Shown: positions 27,232 through 36,764, counted from the stretch's first letter. The stretch is 64,000 bases of DNA from Eubacterium sp. (GCA_017420535.1 JAFOIV010000082.1:1-64000); one strand, 5' to 3'. The notes: generated by a model not told the origin, from the letters alone. Made by a program: numbers and translations.

Positions 27232-27784
27232 ATGAATATTGGTAATAAGATTAAAGCCCTTCGTTTAAAGGCAAGTGCAACACAGGAAATGTTAGCTGAG
27301 GCTCTTGGTGTAAGCAGTCAATCTGTTTCTAAATGGGAGAATAATGTATGTGCCCCTGATATATCACTACTTCCAGAGATTTCGGAGTTCTTTGGAGTAA
27401 CTATAGATGAGCTTTTTGACTTAAGCTGAGTACCGAGCTAAAGATGCATGGGAAATTGTATCAAGACTTGAGAATGACTATCCTGACAGTTATGATGCTA
27501 TTTTTGAAGTGGCTGGAATATATGCAAAAAATGCAAGATACGAAGAAGCACTAAAGAGATATAAAAAAGCCGAGGAATTAGGCAAGGCTGATAAGGAACA
27601 TGTATTTATGGATCATTTGCAGGCGCAGGCTTTGATATATGAAATTCTAGGAAGATATACTGAGGCTTATGAATATGTTCAGCGCCAGATTGACTTTCTT
27701 AATGATGAATGGAACATAACAGAAGGTGCAGACGTGGATGCACTCGAAGAAGAGAAAAACAGATTATTGAATCTCTTGTTATAA
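27232..27784 (+). pseudogene. HTH-TPR regulator with large internal deletion and frameshift
   Basis: ATG 27232 behind AAGGAG encodes an Xre HTH (TQEMLAEALGVSSQSVSKWE) ending EFFGVTIDELFDLS and a TGA at 27427-27429. A second frame then reads EYRAKDAWEIVSRLENDYPD and tetratricopeptide-like ALKRYKKAEELGK...ALIYEILGRYTEAYEYV up to 27784. Intact members join this HTH to the TPR part through ~200 extra residues; here that part is missing and the frame is lost. The HTH alone could still bind DNA. Confidence 0.75.
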
Positions 27785-27856
27785 TTCCAATATCGTTAGG
27801 AAAAATGTATAATCATTTTGACAAGAACGTTAAATTAAAGATTGGAAAAAAAGTTT

Positions 27857-28546
27857 ATGAACATACAGATTGTAGAAGATGATAGATCACTAAGTGATGG
27901 GATAGAGATTACGCTTTCAGACGGGGAGGCTGTTTTTTATAAAGAATACCTGATAAATGATGCCATGACAGGCTTTGAGAGATACGGGGCTGAGCTTTCG
28001 CTTATCATTTTGGATCTTAATCTTCCGGATGGAATAGGTTATGATTATCTGAAATTTGTGAGAGAAAGAAGTGAAGTTCCTGTGCTTATCCTTACAGCAA
28101 ATGATCTTGAAATGGATGAAGTTAAGGGACTCACAATGGGGGCGGATGATTATATAACAAAACCATTTAGTCTGGCGGTTCTTCGTGCAAGAGTAAATGC
28201 ACTTACGAGACGAAATTCTAATTCAAAAAATGTGGCTCTTTCAAAAGGGACTGTTTATGAAATGGATGAGATGACATTTGACTTCGAGAAGCTTGAATTT
28301 AAAAAAGACGATGAAGAAATATTCTTAAGTTTAAATGAGCAGAAGCTGCTAAAGGTTTTTCTTGAAAATAAGGGAAGAATACTTACCAGGGAAATGCTTA
28401 TGAATAGGATCTGGGGAAATGATGGTGACTTTGTGGATGAGAATGCCCTTTCAGTTACCATCAACCGCCTGAGAAGTAAAATAGATAAGGATAAGAATAA
28501 AAAGCATATCAATACAGTTTATGGACAAGGTTATAAGTTTGAGTAA
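27857..28546 (+). CDS. OmpR/PhoB-family response regulator
   Basis: 229 residues. ATG 27857 gives the canonical N-terminus MNIQIVEDD; an in-frame TTG at 27842 is less likely. Receiver domain 1-115: acidic pair 8-9, phosphoacceptor Asp53 in ILDLNLPDG, switch Thr in VLILTAND, Lys in TKPFS. Winged-helix domain about 125-229 (LSLNEQKLLKVFLENKGRIL, VDENALSVTINRLRSKI). It should control the FtsX-type ABC transporter downstream, in the manner of BceR-type systems. Confidence 0.9.
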   Translation: MNIQIVEDDRSLSDGIEITLSDGEAVFYKEYLINDAMTGFERYGAELSLIILDLNLPDGIGYDYLKFVRERSEVPVLILTANDLEMDEVKGLTMGADDYITKPFSLAVLRARVNALTRRNSNSKNVALSKGTVYEMDEMTFDFEKLEFKKDDEEIFLSLNEQKLLKVFLENKGRILTREMLMNRIWGNDGDFVDENALSVTINRLRSKIDKDKNKKHINTVYGQGYKFE

Positions 28547-28579
28547 AGCTGAAGATAAGTAAGTCTAAAGGAAACAAAG

Positions 28580-29440
28580 ATGTTTGAGAATAAAACAATA
28601 AAACGATTGGAAGAAATGCTGGATTCTGCCGTAAATGGTACATTTGTGGAAAACAGTTATGATGAGACCAGGCTGTCCAGGCTGGAGTCAAAATGGAAAG
28701 AGTTTTTGGGAAGCTCAGTCTTATCCAATATTAATTTAGAAGAGGAGCGTCACAGGTTAGAGGAGTTTATATCCGATATTTCTCACCAGACTAAGACGCC
28801 AATGACAAATATTAAGATGTATACCGAGCTGCTTTTAGAGGAGGCAGGATCAGGGGAAAATGTATCACTTGATAAGATAACGCGTTACGCTGAATTGATA
28901 AACAGGCAAAATTTAAGACTTCAGTTCCTTATTGATTCACTTACGAAACTGTCTAGGCTTGAGAGTGGAACTCTTGAAGTTGTTGGACAGGATAATGAAG
29001 TCGATACGCTGATAGAAGCGGCAATATCTTCAGTTGCTGCAAAAGTGGAGATGAAGAATATTGAGATAGAACATATCAGAGCAAAAGACGTTACAGCATC
29101 ATTTGATATGAAATGGACCACTGAGGCACTTTCTAATGTCATTGATAACGCAGTTAAGTATTCGCCGGAAAAAGGCAGGATAAAAGTTTTTACAGAAACT
29201 TATGATATGTATCAGGCTATACATGTTATAGATAATGGTGCGGGTATTTCGGAAGAGGATATGGCCAAGATCTTTGGAAGATTTTACAGGGGAAGTGAAG
29301 TACAGCAGGAAGAAGGCGTTGGGATCGGGCTTTATCTTACAAGAGAGATACTTGCTAAAGAAGACGGTTATATAAAGGTAGTACCTAATAATAAAAGAGA
29401 TGGCGGCGAACTCGTCATGTACCTAAAAAGGTTAACATAA
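28580..29440 (+). CDS. Histidine kinase without membrane segment
   Basis: 286 residues, 33 bp after the response regulator. H-box FISDISHQTKTPMTNIK with His69; N-box NVIDNAVKYS; G1 DNGAGISEEDM; G2 GVGIGLYLTRE. No transmembrane or sensor domain is present before the H-box, only a helical 55-residue lead, so it probably senses through a partner such as the transporter (as BceS-type kinases do through BceAB). Its last codons (AGG TTA ACA TAA) lie inside palindromic element E, which therefore supplies the stop codon. Confidence 0.85.
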   Translation: MFENKTIKRLEEMLDSAVNGTFVENSYDETRLSRLESKWKEFLGSSVLSNINLEEERHRLEEFISDISHQTKTPMTNIKMYTELLLEEAGSGENVSLDKITRYAELINRQNLRLQFLIDSLTKLSRLESGTLEVVGQDNEVDTLIEAAISSVAAKVEMKNIEIEHIRAKDVTASFDMKWTTEALSNVIDNAVKYSPEKGRIKVFTETYDMYQAIHVIDNGAGISEEDMAKIFGRFYRGSEVQQEEGVGIGLYLTREILAKEDGYIKVVPNNKRDGGELVMYLKRLT

Positions 29441-29485
29441 AAATGGACCATAGTCCCGGGGGCTATGGTCCATTTTTATGTCAAC
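29431..29485. repeat. Palindromic element, copy E (both arms; overlaps kinase stop)
   Basis: Left arm GTTAACATAAAAATGGACCA, centre TAGTCCCGGGGGCTA, right arm TGGTCCATTTTTATGTCAAC. It splits the kinase from the ABC transporter genes. Confidence 0.95.
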
Positions 29486-29597
29486 CTTTTAAAAGATTTC
29501 AAAAGTGAAAGAATTGAGAAATAATCTGGTAAGAATCCTATGATATAGTATTTACAAACCAAAAGGAACAATCAGTATTTAACGGGAGGCTAATTAG

Positions 29598-30263
29598 ATG
29601 TGCATTTTAAAAGCAACTGAATTAAAGAAATATTATGGCGAGGGAGAGACTCAGGTGAAGGCGCTTGACGGCGTTTCCCTTGAGGTAAATAGAGGTGAAT
29701 TTGTTTGTATCATAGGAACCAGTGGAAGTGGAAAATCAACGCTTCTTCATATGCTTGGGGGACTTGATAATCCTTCTTCTGGAAATGTGATCATTGATGA
29801 TACTGATATATCGAAGTTAAAAGGCGATAACCTTTGTATATTTAGAAGAAGAAAAATAGGTTTTATATTTCAGAGTTTTAATCTGGTTCCATCCATTTCA
29901 GTTTATGACAATATCATTCTTCCGATTCAGCTGGATGGAAAGAAAATAGATAGGGAATTTGTGGGTAAAGTAATTGATACTTTGGGATTAAAAGATAAGT
30001 TGGATAGAATCCCTTCTAAGCTTTCCGGAGGACAACAGCAGAGAGTTGCAATAGCAAGAGCTCTTGCTTCAAAGCCGGCGATAATACTTGCAGATGAGCC
30101 GACTGGAAATCTGGATAGTAAAACAAGTCAGGATGTTCTGGGACTTTTAAAGACAACAGGTAAGAAGTTCAACCAAACAATCGTTATGATCACACATAAT
30201 GATGAGATAGCGCAAATGGCTGATAGAACGATAAGAATTGAAGATGGACACATTGTAAGATAA
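29598..30263 (+). CDS. ABC transporter ATP-binding protein (MacB/Bce type)
   Basis: 221 residues, ATG behind GGGAGG. Walker A GTSGSGKST (about 36-44), Q-loop FIFQSFNLVPS, signature LSGGQQQRVAIARAL, Walker B IILADEPTGNLDS and H-loop MITHND. It is the type VII lipoprotein/peptide exporter family (LolD, MacB, BceA). It would power the FtsX permease encoded 11 bp downstream. The regulator-kinase pair upstream suggests induction by an envelope stress or peptide antibiotic. Confidence 0.92.
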   Translation: MCILKATELKKYYGEGETQVKALDGVSLEVNRGEFVCIIGTSGSGKSTLLHMLGGLDNPSSGNVIIDDTDISKLKGDNLCIFRRRKIGFIFQSFNLVPSISVYDNIILPIQLDGKKIDREFVGKVIDTLGLKDKLDRIPSKLSGGQQQRVAIARALASKPAIILADEPTGNLDSKTSQDVLGLLKTTGKKFNQTIVMITHNDEIAQMADRTIRIEDGHIVR

Positions 30264-30274
30264 AGAAAAAGGAA

Positions 30275-32875
30275 ATGAAAAAAATGCAGAAAGTAAAAAA
30301 TAAAAAAGCTGTATCGAAGCTTGCTCTTAGCGGAATCAAATCAAATAAAAAGAAATATATAGTATTAGTAGCAGCGGTAATTCTCACAACCCTTCTATTT
30401 TCATCACTTTTTACAGTTGGAGGAAGTTTAATAGCGGAAACTCAGATTTCTACCATGAGACAGATTGGAACAACCTATCATGCGGGATTTAAAAACTTAA
30501 GTCAGAGTGAGTATGAAAAAGTAAAGGACGACCCATATGCTAAGAATATGTCATATTGTATTACGGTGGGATATTTATCGGATGACAAGTTAAATAAGTT
30601 ACCTACTGAGGTTTATTATGCAGAAGCCTTGAATGCAAAGAAATGTTTCTGTTATCCAGAAGTTGGAAGTCTTCCTGTTAAGGAAAATGAAATTGTGACC
30701 AGTGATCTTGTCCTTGAAAAACTGGGAGTTGAGGCTAAGGTCGGAAGTACATTTAAAATAAATCTTTTAATTGACGATAAAGAAATCCAGCAGGAATTTA
30801 CACTCAGTGGTTATTATCGTGGTGATAAGCTTGCAAAAGCTCAAACTGCACTTATCTCAAAGGACCTTCAGGAAAAGGTTGCACCTGTAAAGACCATCAC
30901 TTTCCCTGAGAGAGAGGATAACAAAACGGCAGGTTTTATAAGTGTTTACTTTGATTTTAATAACAGTTTTAACATTGAAGATAATGTTGTAGATCTGATC
31001 GAGAGAACAGGACTTAGAAATGATGTTGATTATGGTATAAATTATGCATACGCAGGATATGATATTGATCCATCAATGGTCATCATATGTGGAGTGATGC
31101 TGGTTACATTTTTTATTGCAGGATATCTTATCATTTATAATATCTTTGATATAAATATCGTTTCTGATATGCAGGAATATGGACTCCTTAAAACAATAGG
31201 AACAACAGGAAAACAGCTTAAGAAGATCGTTATGAAGAGAGCAAATGTCATCTCTATTATAGGAGTTCCTATCGGACTGCTTCTAGGAATCGGCGTAGGC
31301 ACAGTAGTTCTTCCATTTATTTCAGATCAGATGAATACAATGACTGTTGGTAAGGGAGAGGTACATTTAAATATCTGGATTATCATCGGAGCGGCATTAT
31401 TTTCATATCTTACAGTAGTTATAAGCGCTTTAAGACCTTGCAGAAAGGCGGCGAAGGTATCACCGATAGAAACTCTTAAATACACAGAAGAGTCTGGAAA
31501 TGATGCCAGGAGAGGAAAAAAGATTACTGTAGTTATCCTTTCATTATCGCTGGCGCTGGTTATTCTTAACAGTGTTATAGGATTAGTCAGCGGATTCGAT
31601 GTAAACGAATTTGTTAAGAGTGATATAGTGGGTGATTTTAGCATTCAGGATGCATCTTTAGATAATATGGCGGCGTCATTTCATGAAACAGATTCTGTAG
31701 ATTTAGATCTTATGGAAATGGTACAGAAACAACCTGGTGTAAAAGAAACAGGAAATATATATGTTTCTACATTTTGGCAGGAGTTTTCAGATGAGAGCTG
31801 GAATATTCTAGAGGATAACTTCTTTAAGGAAGAAGCAATAAAGGACTGTATCAATAGCTGTTATACAAGCGGAAGTTATGATTATGAAGCTTGTATGAAT
31901 GATTATAGAAAGTCAAAAACCTTAGCAGGTAATACATATGGAATGGGAAAATTCGCTACTGGTAAGCTTAGTGTTGTGGAAACTATCGATGGCTCAGATA
32001 AGATTGATTGGGAGAAGTTTAATTCCGGAAACTATGTCCTTGCAACAAGATGGACTATGGACGGTCAGTTTTTTATCAATATTGTTGAGCCGGGAGATAA
32101 GGTACAGATAAGAAGTCATGATCCAAAGTATGCCGAGATTACTGATGAGCCAGTCGAAACAGGAAGCAGAACTTCATATACAAGTTATGAAAATGCCCCG
32201 GTTAAAGAGTATGAAGTTTATGCAATAGTAGATATTCCTATTCCTATGAAATATCCAGTGTCAGAATTTATTGAATTAAATTATATACTTCCTGAGAATG
32301 AATTTCTTTTGATGGAAGGAGATAAAGGGGCTATGAGAATGCTCGTTGATGTTGAAGATGATAAGGAAGAGTCATTTGAAAAATGGATCGCAGAATATAC
32401 ATCTTCTGAAGATCCAAGCATGGACTATAGATCTAAGAAAAGTGTTACTGAGGAATATAAGTCTCTTAGCAATACAATAGGGATAGTGGGGATAGTTCTT
32501 GCAGTTATACTTGGACTTATAGGTATCATGAATTTTGCTAATACAATGGTAACCTCTATAATCGTAAGAAGCAGAGAACTCGCGATGCTTGAAGCAGTTG
32601 GAATGACAGGACGTCAGCAGAGGCATAAGCTTATGAAGGAAGGCTTTACATATTTCCTGCTTACAATGATCGTATCAGTAGTTATCTCATCTATCCTAAG
32701 TGTTACTGTTATAAGATTCTTGGCAAAGGAACTTGAAATGTTTGTATGGAGATTTACCCTCTTACCTTTAGTCTGCTGCCTTCCGATCATGTTAGGCCTT
32801 ATAGTGATAATACCAGTTATCGCACATAATAGACTCAGCAAAAGAAGCGTCATCGACAGACTTCGTGTAGAATAA
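30275..32875 (+). CDS. FtsX-domain ABC transporter permease
   Basis: 866 residues, starting 11 bp after the ATPase. A hydrophobic N-terminal segment (KKYIVLVAAVILTTLLFSS, about 28-47) is followed by an outside domain (to about 265). Three helices follow (about 268-292, 325-350, 360-385) to form FtsX domain 1, then a helix near 414-432, a second outside domain (to about 725), and a C-terminal FtsX domain (three helices, from 732, ending RVE). This double-FtsX layout is larger than BceB. It probably moves lipids, lipoproteins or antimicrobial peptides, or transmits a signal to the kinase. Confidence 0.88.
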   Translation: MKKMQKVKNKKAVSKLALSGIKSNKKKYIVLVAAVILTTLLFSSLFTVGGSLIAETQISTMRQIGTTYHAGFKNLSQSEYEKVKDDPYAKNMSYCITVGYLSDDKLNKLPTEVYYAEALNAKKCFCYPEVGSLPVKENEIVTSDLVLEKLGVEAKVGSTFKINLLIDDKEIQQEFTLSGYYRGDKLAKAQTALISKDLQEKVAPVKTITFPEREDNKTAGFISVYFDFNNSFNIEDNVVDLIERTGLRNDVDYGINYAYAGYDIDPSMVIICGVMLVTFFIAGYLIIYNIFDINIVSDMQEYGLLKTIGTTGKQLKKIVMKRANVISIIGVPIGLLLGIGVGTVVLPFISDQMNTMTVGKGEVHLNIWIIIGAALFSYLTVVISALRPCRKAAKVSPIETLKYTEESGNDARRGKKITVVILSLSLALVILNSVIGLVSGFDVNEFVKSDIVGDFSIQDASLDNMAASFHETDSVDLDLMEMVQKQPGVKETGNIYVSTFWQEFSDESWNILEDNFFKEEAIKDCINSCYTSGSYDYEACMNDYRKSKTLAGNTYGMGKFATGKLSVVETIDGSDKIDWEKFNSGNYVLATRWTMDGQFFINIVEPGDKVQIRSHDPKYAEITDEPVETGSRTSYTSYENAPVKEYEVYAIVDIPIPMKYPVSEFIELNYILPENEFLLMEGDKGAMRMLVDVEDDKEESFEKWIAEYTSSEDPSMDYRSKKSVTEEYKSLSNTIGIVGIVLAVILGLIGIMNFANTMVTSIIVRSRELAMLEAVGMTGRQQRHKLMKEGFTYFLLTMIVSVVISSILSVTVIRFLAKELEMFVWRFTLLPLVCCLPIMLGLIVIIPVIAHNRLSKRSVIDRLRVE

Positions 32876-32882
32876 TCCACAA

Positions 32883-32937
32883 GTTAACATAAAAATGGAC
32901 CACAGTCCCGGGGGCAGTGGTCCATTTTTATGTTAAC
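32883..32937. repeat. Palindromic element, copy F (both arms)
   Basis: Left arm GTTAACATAAAAATGGACCA, centre CAGTCCCGGGGGCAG, right arm TGGTCCATTTTTATGTTAAC. The outer 21 bp pair perfectly. It stands after the permease gene. Confidence 0.95.
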
Positions 32938-32954
32938 AACCACTTTTTATTAAA

Positions 32955-32990
32955 GTTGTTGTGGAGTAGAGATTGATGTTTTAAAATAGA
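32955..32990. repeat. Extension motif after palindrome F
   Basis: GTTGTTGTGG...GATTGATGTTTTAAAATA, similar to 27137-27172. Confidence 0.55.
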
Positions 32991-33045
32991 TGTGTTAATG
33001 AAAAATGTACTAATCAATCATCTTTAAGGATTATGGGGGTAAAAA

Positions 33046-34182
33046 ATGAAAGAAAATGAATCTATGCTTGAAGAAAATAAAAAATCCAGGAAACCAAAAA
33101 AATCCAAGAAATCCAAAAAGAAGATAATTCTCATTATTCTACTTAGCATCATAGTTTTAATGGTAGCAGGCTGGTGGGCTTTTTGTGTTAAGCTCTATGA
33201 GGAAAATTTAAATACCAGTGCAGACAGCTATGAACCATTGATGCTTCGGGTGGAAGATTTTGAGGGATTAGAGTGTAAAGAGTATTCTTTCCCATCTAAT
33301 AAGGGACAGCTTCTGGCTGGTTATTTATACAGCAATGGAGAAGATCAGCATGCAGTTATGGTCATAGCTCACGGATTTGGTGGCGGCGGTCATAATTCCT
33401 ACATGGATGTAGCGGATTACTTTGCTAAGAAAGGCTATTATGTCTTTGCATATGATGCCACAGCGATGGATAAGAGCGAGGGAAAAAGTTTAGGTGGTGT
33501 TCCTCAGGGCGTGATAGATCTTAGTTATGCCATTTCATTTGTAGAATCCTGTGACGATCTTTCTGATCTTCCAATCGTTCTTTTCGGACATAGCTGGGGC
33601 GGATACTGTGTAAGCGCTGTTCTTACATATCATCCGGAAGTTAAGGCTGTTGTTGAATGTTCTGGTTTTAACAGCTCGCCAGATATGTTTGAATCAGGTG
33701 GAAAAGATCAGGCGGGAAGTATCATTTACGCGATGAGGCCTTTTATTGCAATCCATGAGCGCTGCAAATTTGGCAAATACGCTTCAAATACAGCCATGGA
33801 CGGCTTTGACGCTACTGATGCTAGGGTGATGATAGTGCACAGCGCTGACGATAAGGTGATAGGAATTGAGTACGGATTAGATAAATATTATAAGAAATAT
33901 AAGGATGATCCTCGTTTTACTTTCATCAGATTTGAAGATAAAGGGCATAACAGTATTTTAAATGATCCTGACAATACTTACGAAGATGAATTAAATGCTG
34001 ATTTTGACAAATGGCTCAAAACCCTTGATTATGATTATAATGCAAAAGAAAATAAAGAGCGTTTCAAAGAGGATAAAGCTAACTATCTCATTAAAAATCT
34101 TGATCATTATAAATGGAGCCATAGGTTGGATGAAGGTTTGTGTGAGAAATTCCTGGATTTTTATGAGCAGGCCTTGCAGTAG
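33046..34182 (+). CDS. Membrane-anchored alpha/beta hydrolase
   Basis: 378 residues. A Lys/Ser-rich cytosolic start (SRKPKKSKKSKKK) precedes one helix (about 27-48: IILIILLSIIVLMVAGWWAF), so the catalytic part is outside or lipoprotein-like. The nucleophile elbow is GHSWGG (about 181-186), the acid is in VHSADD (about 263), and the His in DKGHNS (about 302). The oxyanion region is AHGFGGGGH. Related proteins are serine esterases or peptidases; substrate unknown. Confidence 0.85.
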   Translation: MKENESMLEENKKSRKPKKSKKSKKKIILIILLSIIVLMVAGWWAFCVKLYEENLNTSADSYEPLMLRVEDFEGLECKEYSFPSNKGQLLAGYLYSNGEDQHAVMVIAHGFGGGGHNSYMDVADYFAKKGYYVFAYDATAMDKSEGKSLGGVPQGVIDLSYAISFVESCDDLSDLPIVLFGHSWGGYCVSAVLTYHPEVKAVVECSGFNSSPDMFESGGKDQAGSIIYAMRPFIAIHERCKFGKYASNTAMDGFDATDARVMIVHSADDKVIGIEYGLDKYYKKYKDDPRFTFIRFEDKGHNSILNDPDNTYEDELNADFDKWLKTLDYDYNAKENKERFKEDKANYLIKNLDHYKWSHRLDEGLCEKFLDFYEQALQ

Positions 34183-34298
34183 CCTGGGTCAGAATTGGAA
34201 TTTCGGTAAAACAATTAAGATTATATCAGGAGTAATGGAAATGGTGTATATTTTCATGATTCATGAGTTCGTTCTTCTTTATATGTAAGGAGGTTGCA

Positions 34299-35297
34299 AT
34301 GAATACTATAAATGTTTTTGATAATGGATTTAATATTAATGGAAATGATCTGATATTTCCGCTTTCTTATGACGAGATAAAGGATGTACTTGGTGAAGCC
34401 AGAGTTGTTAATGATGATGAAACTCATACTTCATATTGCTATGATGAGCTTGGAATAGAATTTGATGGCTCGATTGAATATCTGCCTAATCTTAAGAGAA
34501 AAAAGGCATACAAGGATAAAGAGCATAATATCATTGCACTTACTTTATATGTGACAGGTGAAAAAATATATGGTTTTAAGGATTCAAAATGTGAAAAAAT
34601 TTATGAGGGAAGTCTAACTGTATTAGGAGAAAAAATCAGTAAAGATAACACCTGGAAAGACATACTTGGTTATGGCTGCATGCCAATAATTAAGATTAAT
34701 AGCAAAGAAAAAAGGAACATTTTTGTAAGCAGTACTATTTTAACGGAAGACGAAGAGCCATTTTATGACGGGGACAGGCTTAAAAAAAATGTTATCATTT
34801 CGTTCCACCCTGAAAGACCAAAGAGCAAGGTGGACTATACTATAGTGACTCCGGATGAAGAATGCCTGGTGTTTGATACATTTAATTTTAAGCTCGCTGT
34901 AATAAATGAACTTATGTACAACCAGGATGTGCTCGAACCTTACTTTGACATTTATGATTACATGGCCTTTAAGAAAGGCAAATGGAACCTTGAAACGGAT
35001 AAGAATATCAGGGCGGCAGTTAACTATTTTAAAGAATTACCAATTCCTGCGCGCCTGGCAGATTTTGTGACTGAGATAAATATGGATGGGGCTGATGAAA
35101 TCTATATGAACATAGCTCCTGAGTGGGATGGAAGAGACGAGAGATTTGATTTTAACAGCCTTACAGAGTCTGAAATAAAACAATTCAAAAATCTTAAAAA
35201 GATGGTCATCTTTGGAAATGATAAAGATGCTGAAAAGTTACAGAAGATCTGCGGACCATTTGGAATAACAGTTGAGCCACTGGCTACGATTGGATAA
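34299..35297 (+). CDS. DUF6892/DUF7738-like protein, paralogue 2
   Basis: 332 residues from ATG 34299 behind AAGGAGG; an ATG at 34263 is in frame but has no ribosome site. It shares the layout of 19939-20880: VFDNGFNINGNDLIFPLSYD at the start, VLGEAR, YDELGIEFDG; then FDTFNFKLAVINELMYNQDV and LEPYFDIYDY, and the leucine-rich end FKNLKKMVIFG. Function unknown; two diverged copies 14 kb apart imply separate roles or repeated gain. Confidence 0.7.
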   Translation: MNTINVFDNGFNINGNDLIFPLSYDEIKDVLGEARVVNDDETHTSYCYDELGIEFDGSIEYLPNLKRKKAYKDKEHNIIALTLYVTGEKIYGFKDSKCEKIYEGSLTVLGEKISKDNTWKDILGYGCMPIIKINSKEKRNIFVSSTILTEDEEPFYDGDRLKKNVIISFHPERPKSKVDYTIVTPDEECLVFDTFNFKLAVINELMYNQDVLEPYFDIYDYMAFKKGKWNLETDKNIRAAVNYFKELPIPARLADFVTEINMDGADEIYMNIAPEWDGRDERFDFNSLTESEIKQFKNLKKMVIFGNDKDAEKLQKICGPFGITVEPLATIG

Positions 35298-35320
35298 AAA
35301 ATTGTTGGATAAGGCGTAGA

Positions 35321-35348
35321 AAATGGTCCACCCCATGGTCCACATTTT
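35321..35348. repeat. Degenerate palindromic element, copy G
   Basis: AAATGGTCCACCCCATGGTC followed by CACATTTT keeps only inner pieces of the element between the DUF6892 and membrane-protein genes. Confidence 0.55.
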
Positions 35349-35400
35349 GAGACTGTGGCCCGGTCTAAAGTGATGATAGATTATGTGATAAGGAGAATAT

Positions 35401-36069
35401 ATGAAATCTGGTGAAAGAGTTGTAAATGATCATGGCATAAGAGAAATAGTTGAGATTATTCTAAATGTCATTATCCTTGTTTTGGTGGGAGTGGGTTCTG
35501 TAAAGACGTTTTTTAATAATGATAATAATTCAGCCCTTTTGTCGATAGGATTATCAAATCTTAAATACTTTACGGTTTTATCAAATATTTATTGTGGAAT
35601 AATAGCTGCGGTAAGAATTTGCTTTTATTTCTTAAACAAAAAAATGCCTATGGTTTTAAAATTATCAGCGGCTGCCTCAGTAGGACTTACCTTCCTTACT
35701 GTTGCGGCTTTTTTGGCACCATTGTATCCAAATCATAATTTCTATCAAGGAGCAAATCTCTATTTTCACCTGATTGTTCCGCTTATTGCTATGCTGGAAT
35801 TTGTCATTTTAAGGAATGAAGAAAAAATACCTTTCAGATATACACTTGTTTCAGCTGCATTTTCGATTATATATGGAATGGTATATCTATTAAATAATCT
35901 GATAAACGGTGTAGGACAGTGGCCTGATAGCAACGATTGGTATGGGTTCCTAAACTGGGGATATCCGGTGGGTATAGCAATATTTGCCGTTATAGTGTTA
36001 CTTAATTGGCTAATAGCGGTGATTCTTAGATTTTTAAATCATATACTAAACAAGCCTAATAAAAAATGA
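35401..36069 (+). CDS. Six-helix membrane protein (Pr6Pr-like)
   Basis: 222 residues with about six hydrophobic segments: IIEIILNVIILVLVGVG near 20, LKYFTVLSNIYCGIIAAV near 60, and others near 90, 120, 145 and 200. The LSNIYCG and LYFHLIVPLIAMLEFVI motifs and WYGFLNWGYP resemble the bacterial Pr6Pr family. Role unknown. Start ATG 35401 behind AAGGAG. Confidence 0.65.
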   Translation: MKSGERVVNDHGIREIVEIILNVIILVLVGVGSVKTFFNNDNNSALLSIGLSNLKYFTVLSNIYCGIIAAVRICFYFLNKKMPMVLKLSAAASVGLTFLTVAAFLAPLYPNHNFYQGANLYFHLIVPLIAMLEFVILRNEEKIPFRYTLVSAAFSIIYGMVYLLNNLINGVGQWPDSNDWYGFLNWGYPVGIAIFAVIVLLNWLIAVILRFLNHILNKPNKK

Positions 36070-36083
36070 AACGGACCATTTTG

Positions 36084-36145
36084 GTTAACATAAAAATGGA
36101 CCATAGTCCCGGGGGCAGTGGTCCATTTCGGGGGCAGTGGTCCAT
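36084..36145. repeat. Palindromic element, copy H (duplicated right arm)
   Basis: Left arm GTTAACATAAAAATGGACCA, then TAGTCCCGGGGGCAGTGGTC, followed by a second CGGGGGCAGTGGTCCAT. As in copy C, the right half is repeated and the outer right arm is gone. Confidence 0.9.
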
Positions 36146-36177
36146 CTTAAATATAAAATTTTTGGGAGGATGAGAAA

Positions 36178-36678
36178 ATGTTAGATGCTACATTTGGAGA
36201 AGTTGAATATGAAGAAGGCTATGCATATATAGGACACAAGGATTTGTTGTTTGGTGGAAAAGAACAATCTGTGGAAATATTAATTATGTGCGATGATGAC
36301 GAGGAGGAGATCAGCCAGTTTCATCGTGATGCATTTGAAGCATTATTGCATGGGTGGGACGAGATAAAACATAAGATTGCTGATGCAATACTTGACTATT
36401 ACAACAGTGAAGAAAAGGGCTCATATGGTCCGGATGATGAGGAAGAATTCAAATCATGGTGACCAGATATTGATAGTGAGGACGAATTAGTAAAAATGAT
36501 TCATTTAGAGTCTATTGTTATTGAGTCAGAATATGTCATGGAATCTAAAGGTGACAATCCACTCTATATTTTGTTCAGCCGTGACTGGGGTGGCGAGGAT
36601 ACGGAAGAAAATGGCGTCGCTGTACTAATAGAAGACGGAGAAGTAACCGAGGTAGGTTATAAAGATATAGCGTTTTAA
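36178..36678 (+). pseudogene. DUF6985/DUF2004-like gene split by an in-frame TGA
   Basis: The frame from ATG 36178 (GGGAGG upstream) stops at TGA 36460-36462 and continues in the same frame to TAA 36678. Joined: an N-terminal ATFGEVEYEEGYAYIGHKDL with YYNSEEKGSYGPDDEEEF, and a C-terminal LFSRDWGGEDTEENGVAVLI ending EVGYKDIAF. Both halves fit one DUF6985-type protein, a family common among immunity-like genes. In homologues a Trp or Tyr is expected at the stop, so a single TGG-to-TGA change is enough. A decayed second copy of the N-terminal part lies at 45247-45293. Confidence 0.7.
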
Positions 36679-36680
36679 AT

Positions 36681-36764
36681 ATGGATGTTACATTTGCAGT
36701 GTTAGATGATGCGATTCTAAAAATTGGAGAGGATACTCTTAAAGAGATAAGGAAGAAAAAATGA
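36681..36764 (+). CDS. Possible 27-residue ORF coupled to the next gene
   Basis: ATG 36681 to TGA 36764; the TGA overlaps ATG 36761 of the next gene (ATGA). It has no Shine-Dalgarno and may be a relic. Its second half supplies the AAGGAAG ribosome site of the next gene. Confidence 0.25.
   Translation: MDVTFAVLDDAILKIGEDTLKEIRKKK

Noticed and set aside
36460..36462. TGA read as selenocysteine or tryptophan
   Set aside because: No SECIS-like element follows, and other TGA codons end genes here normally.
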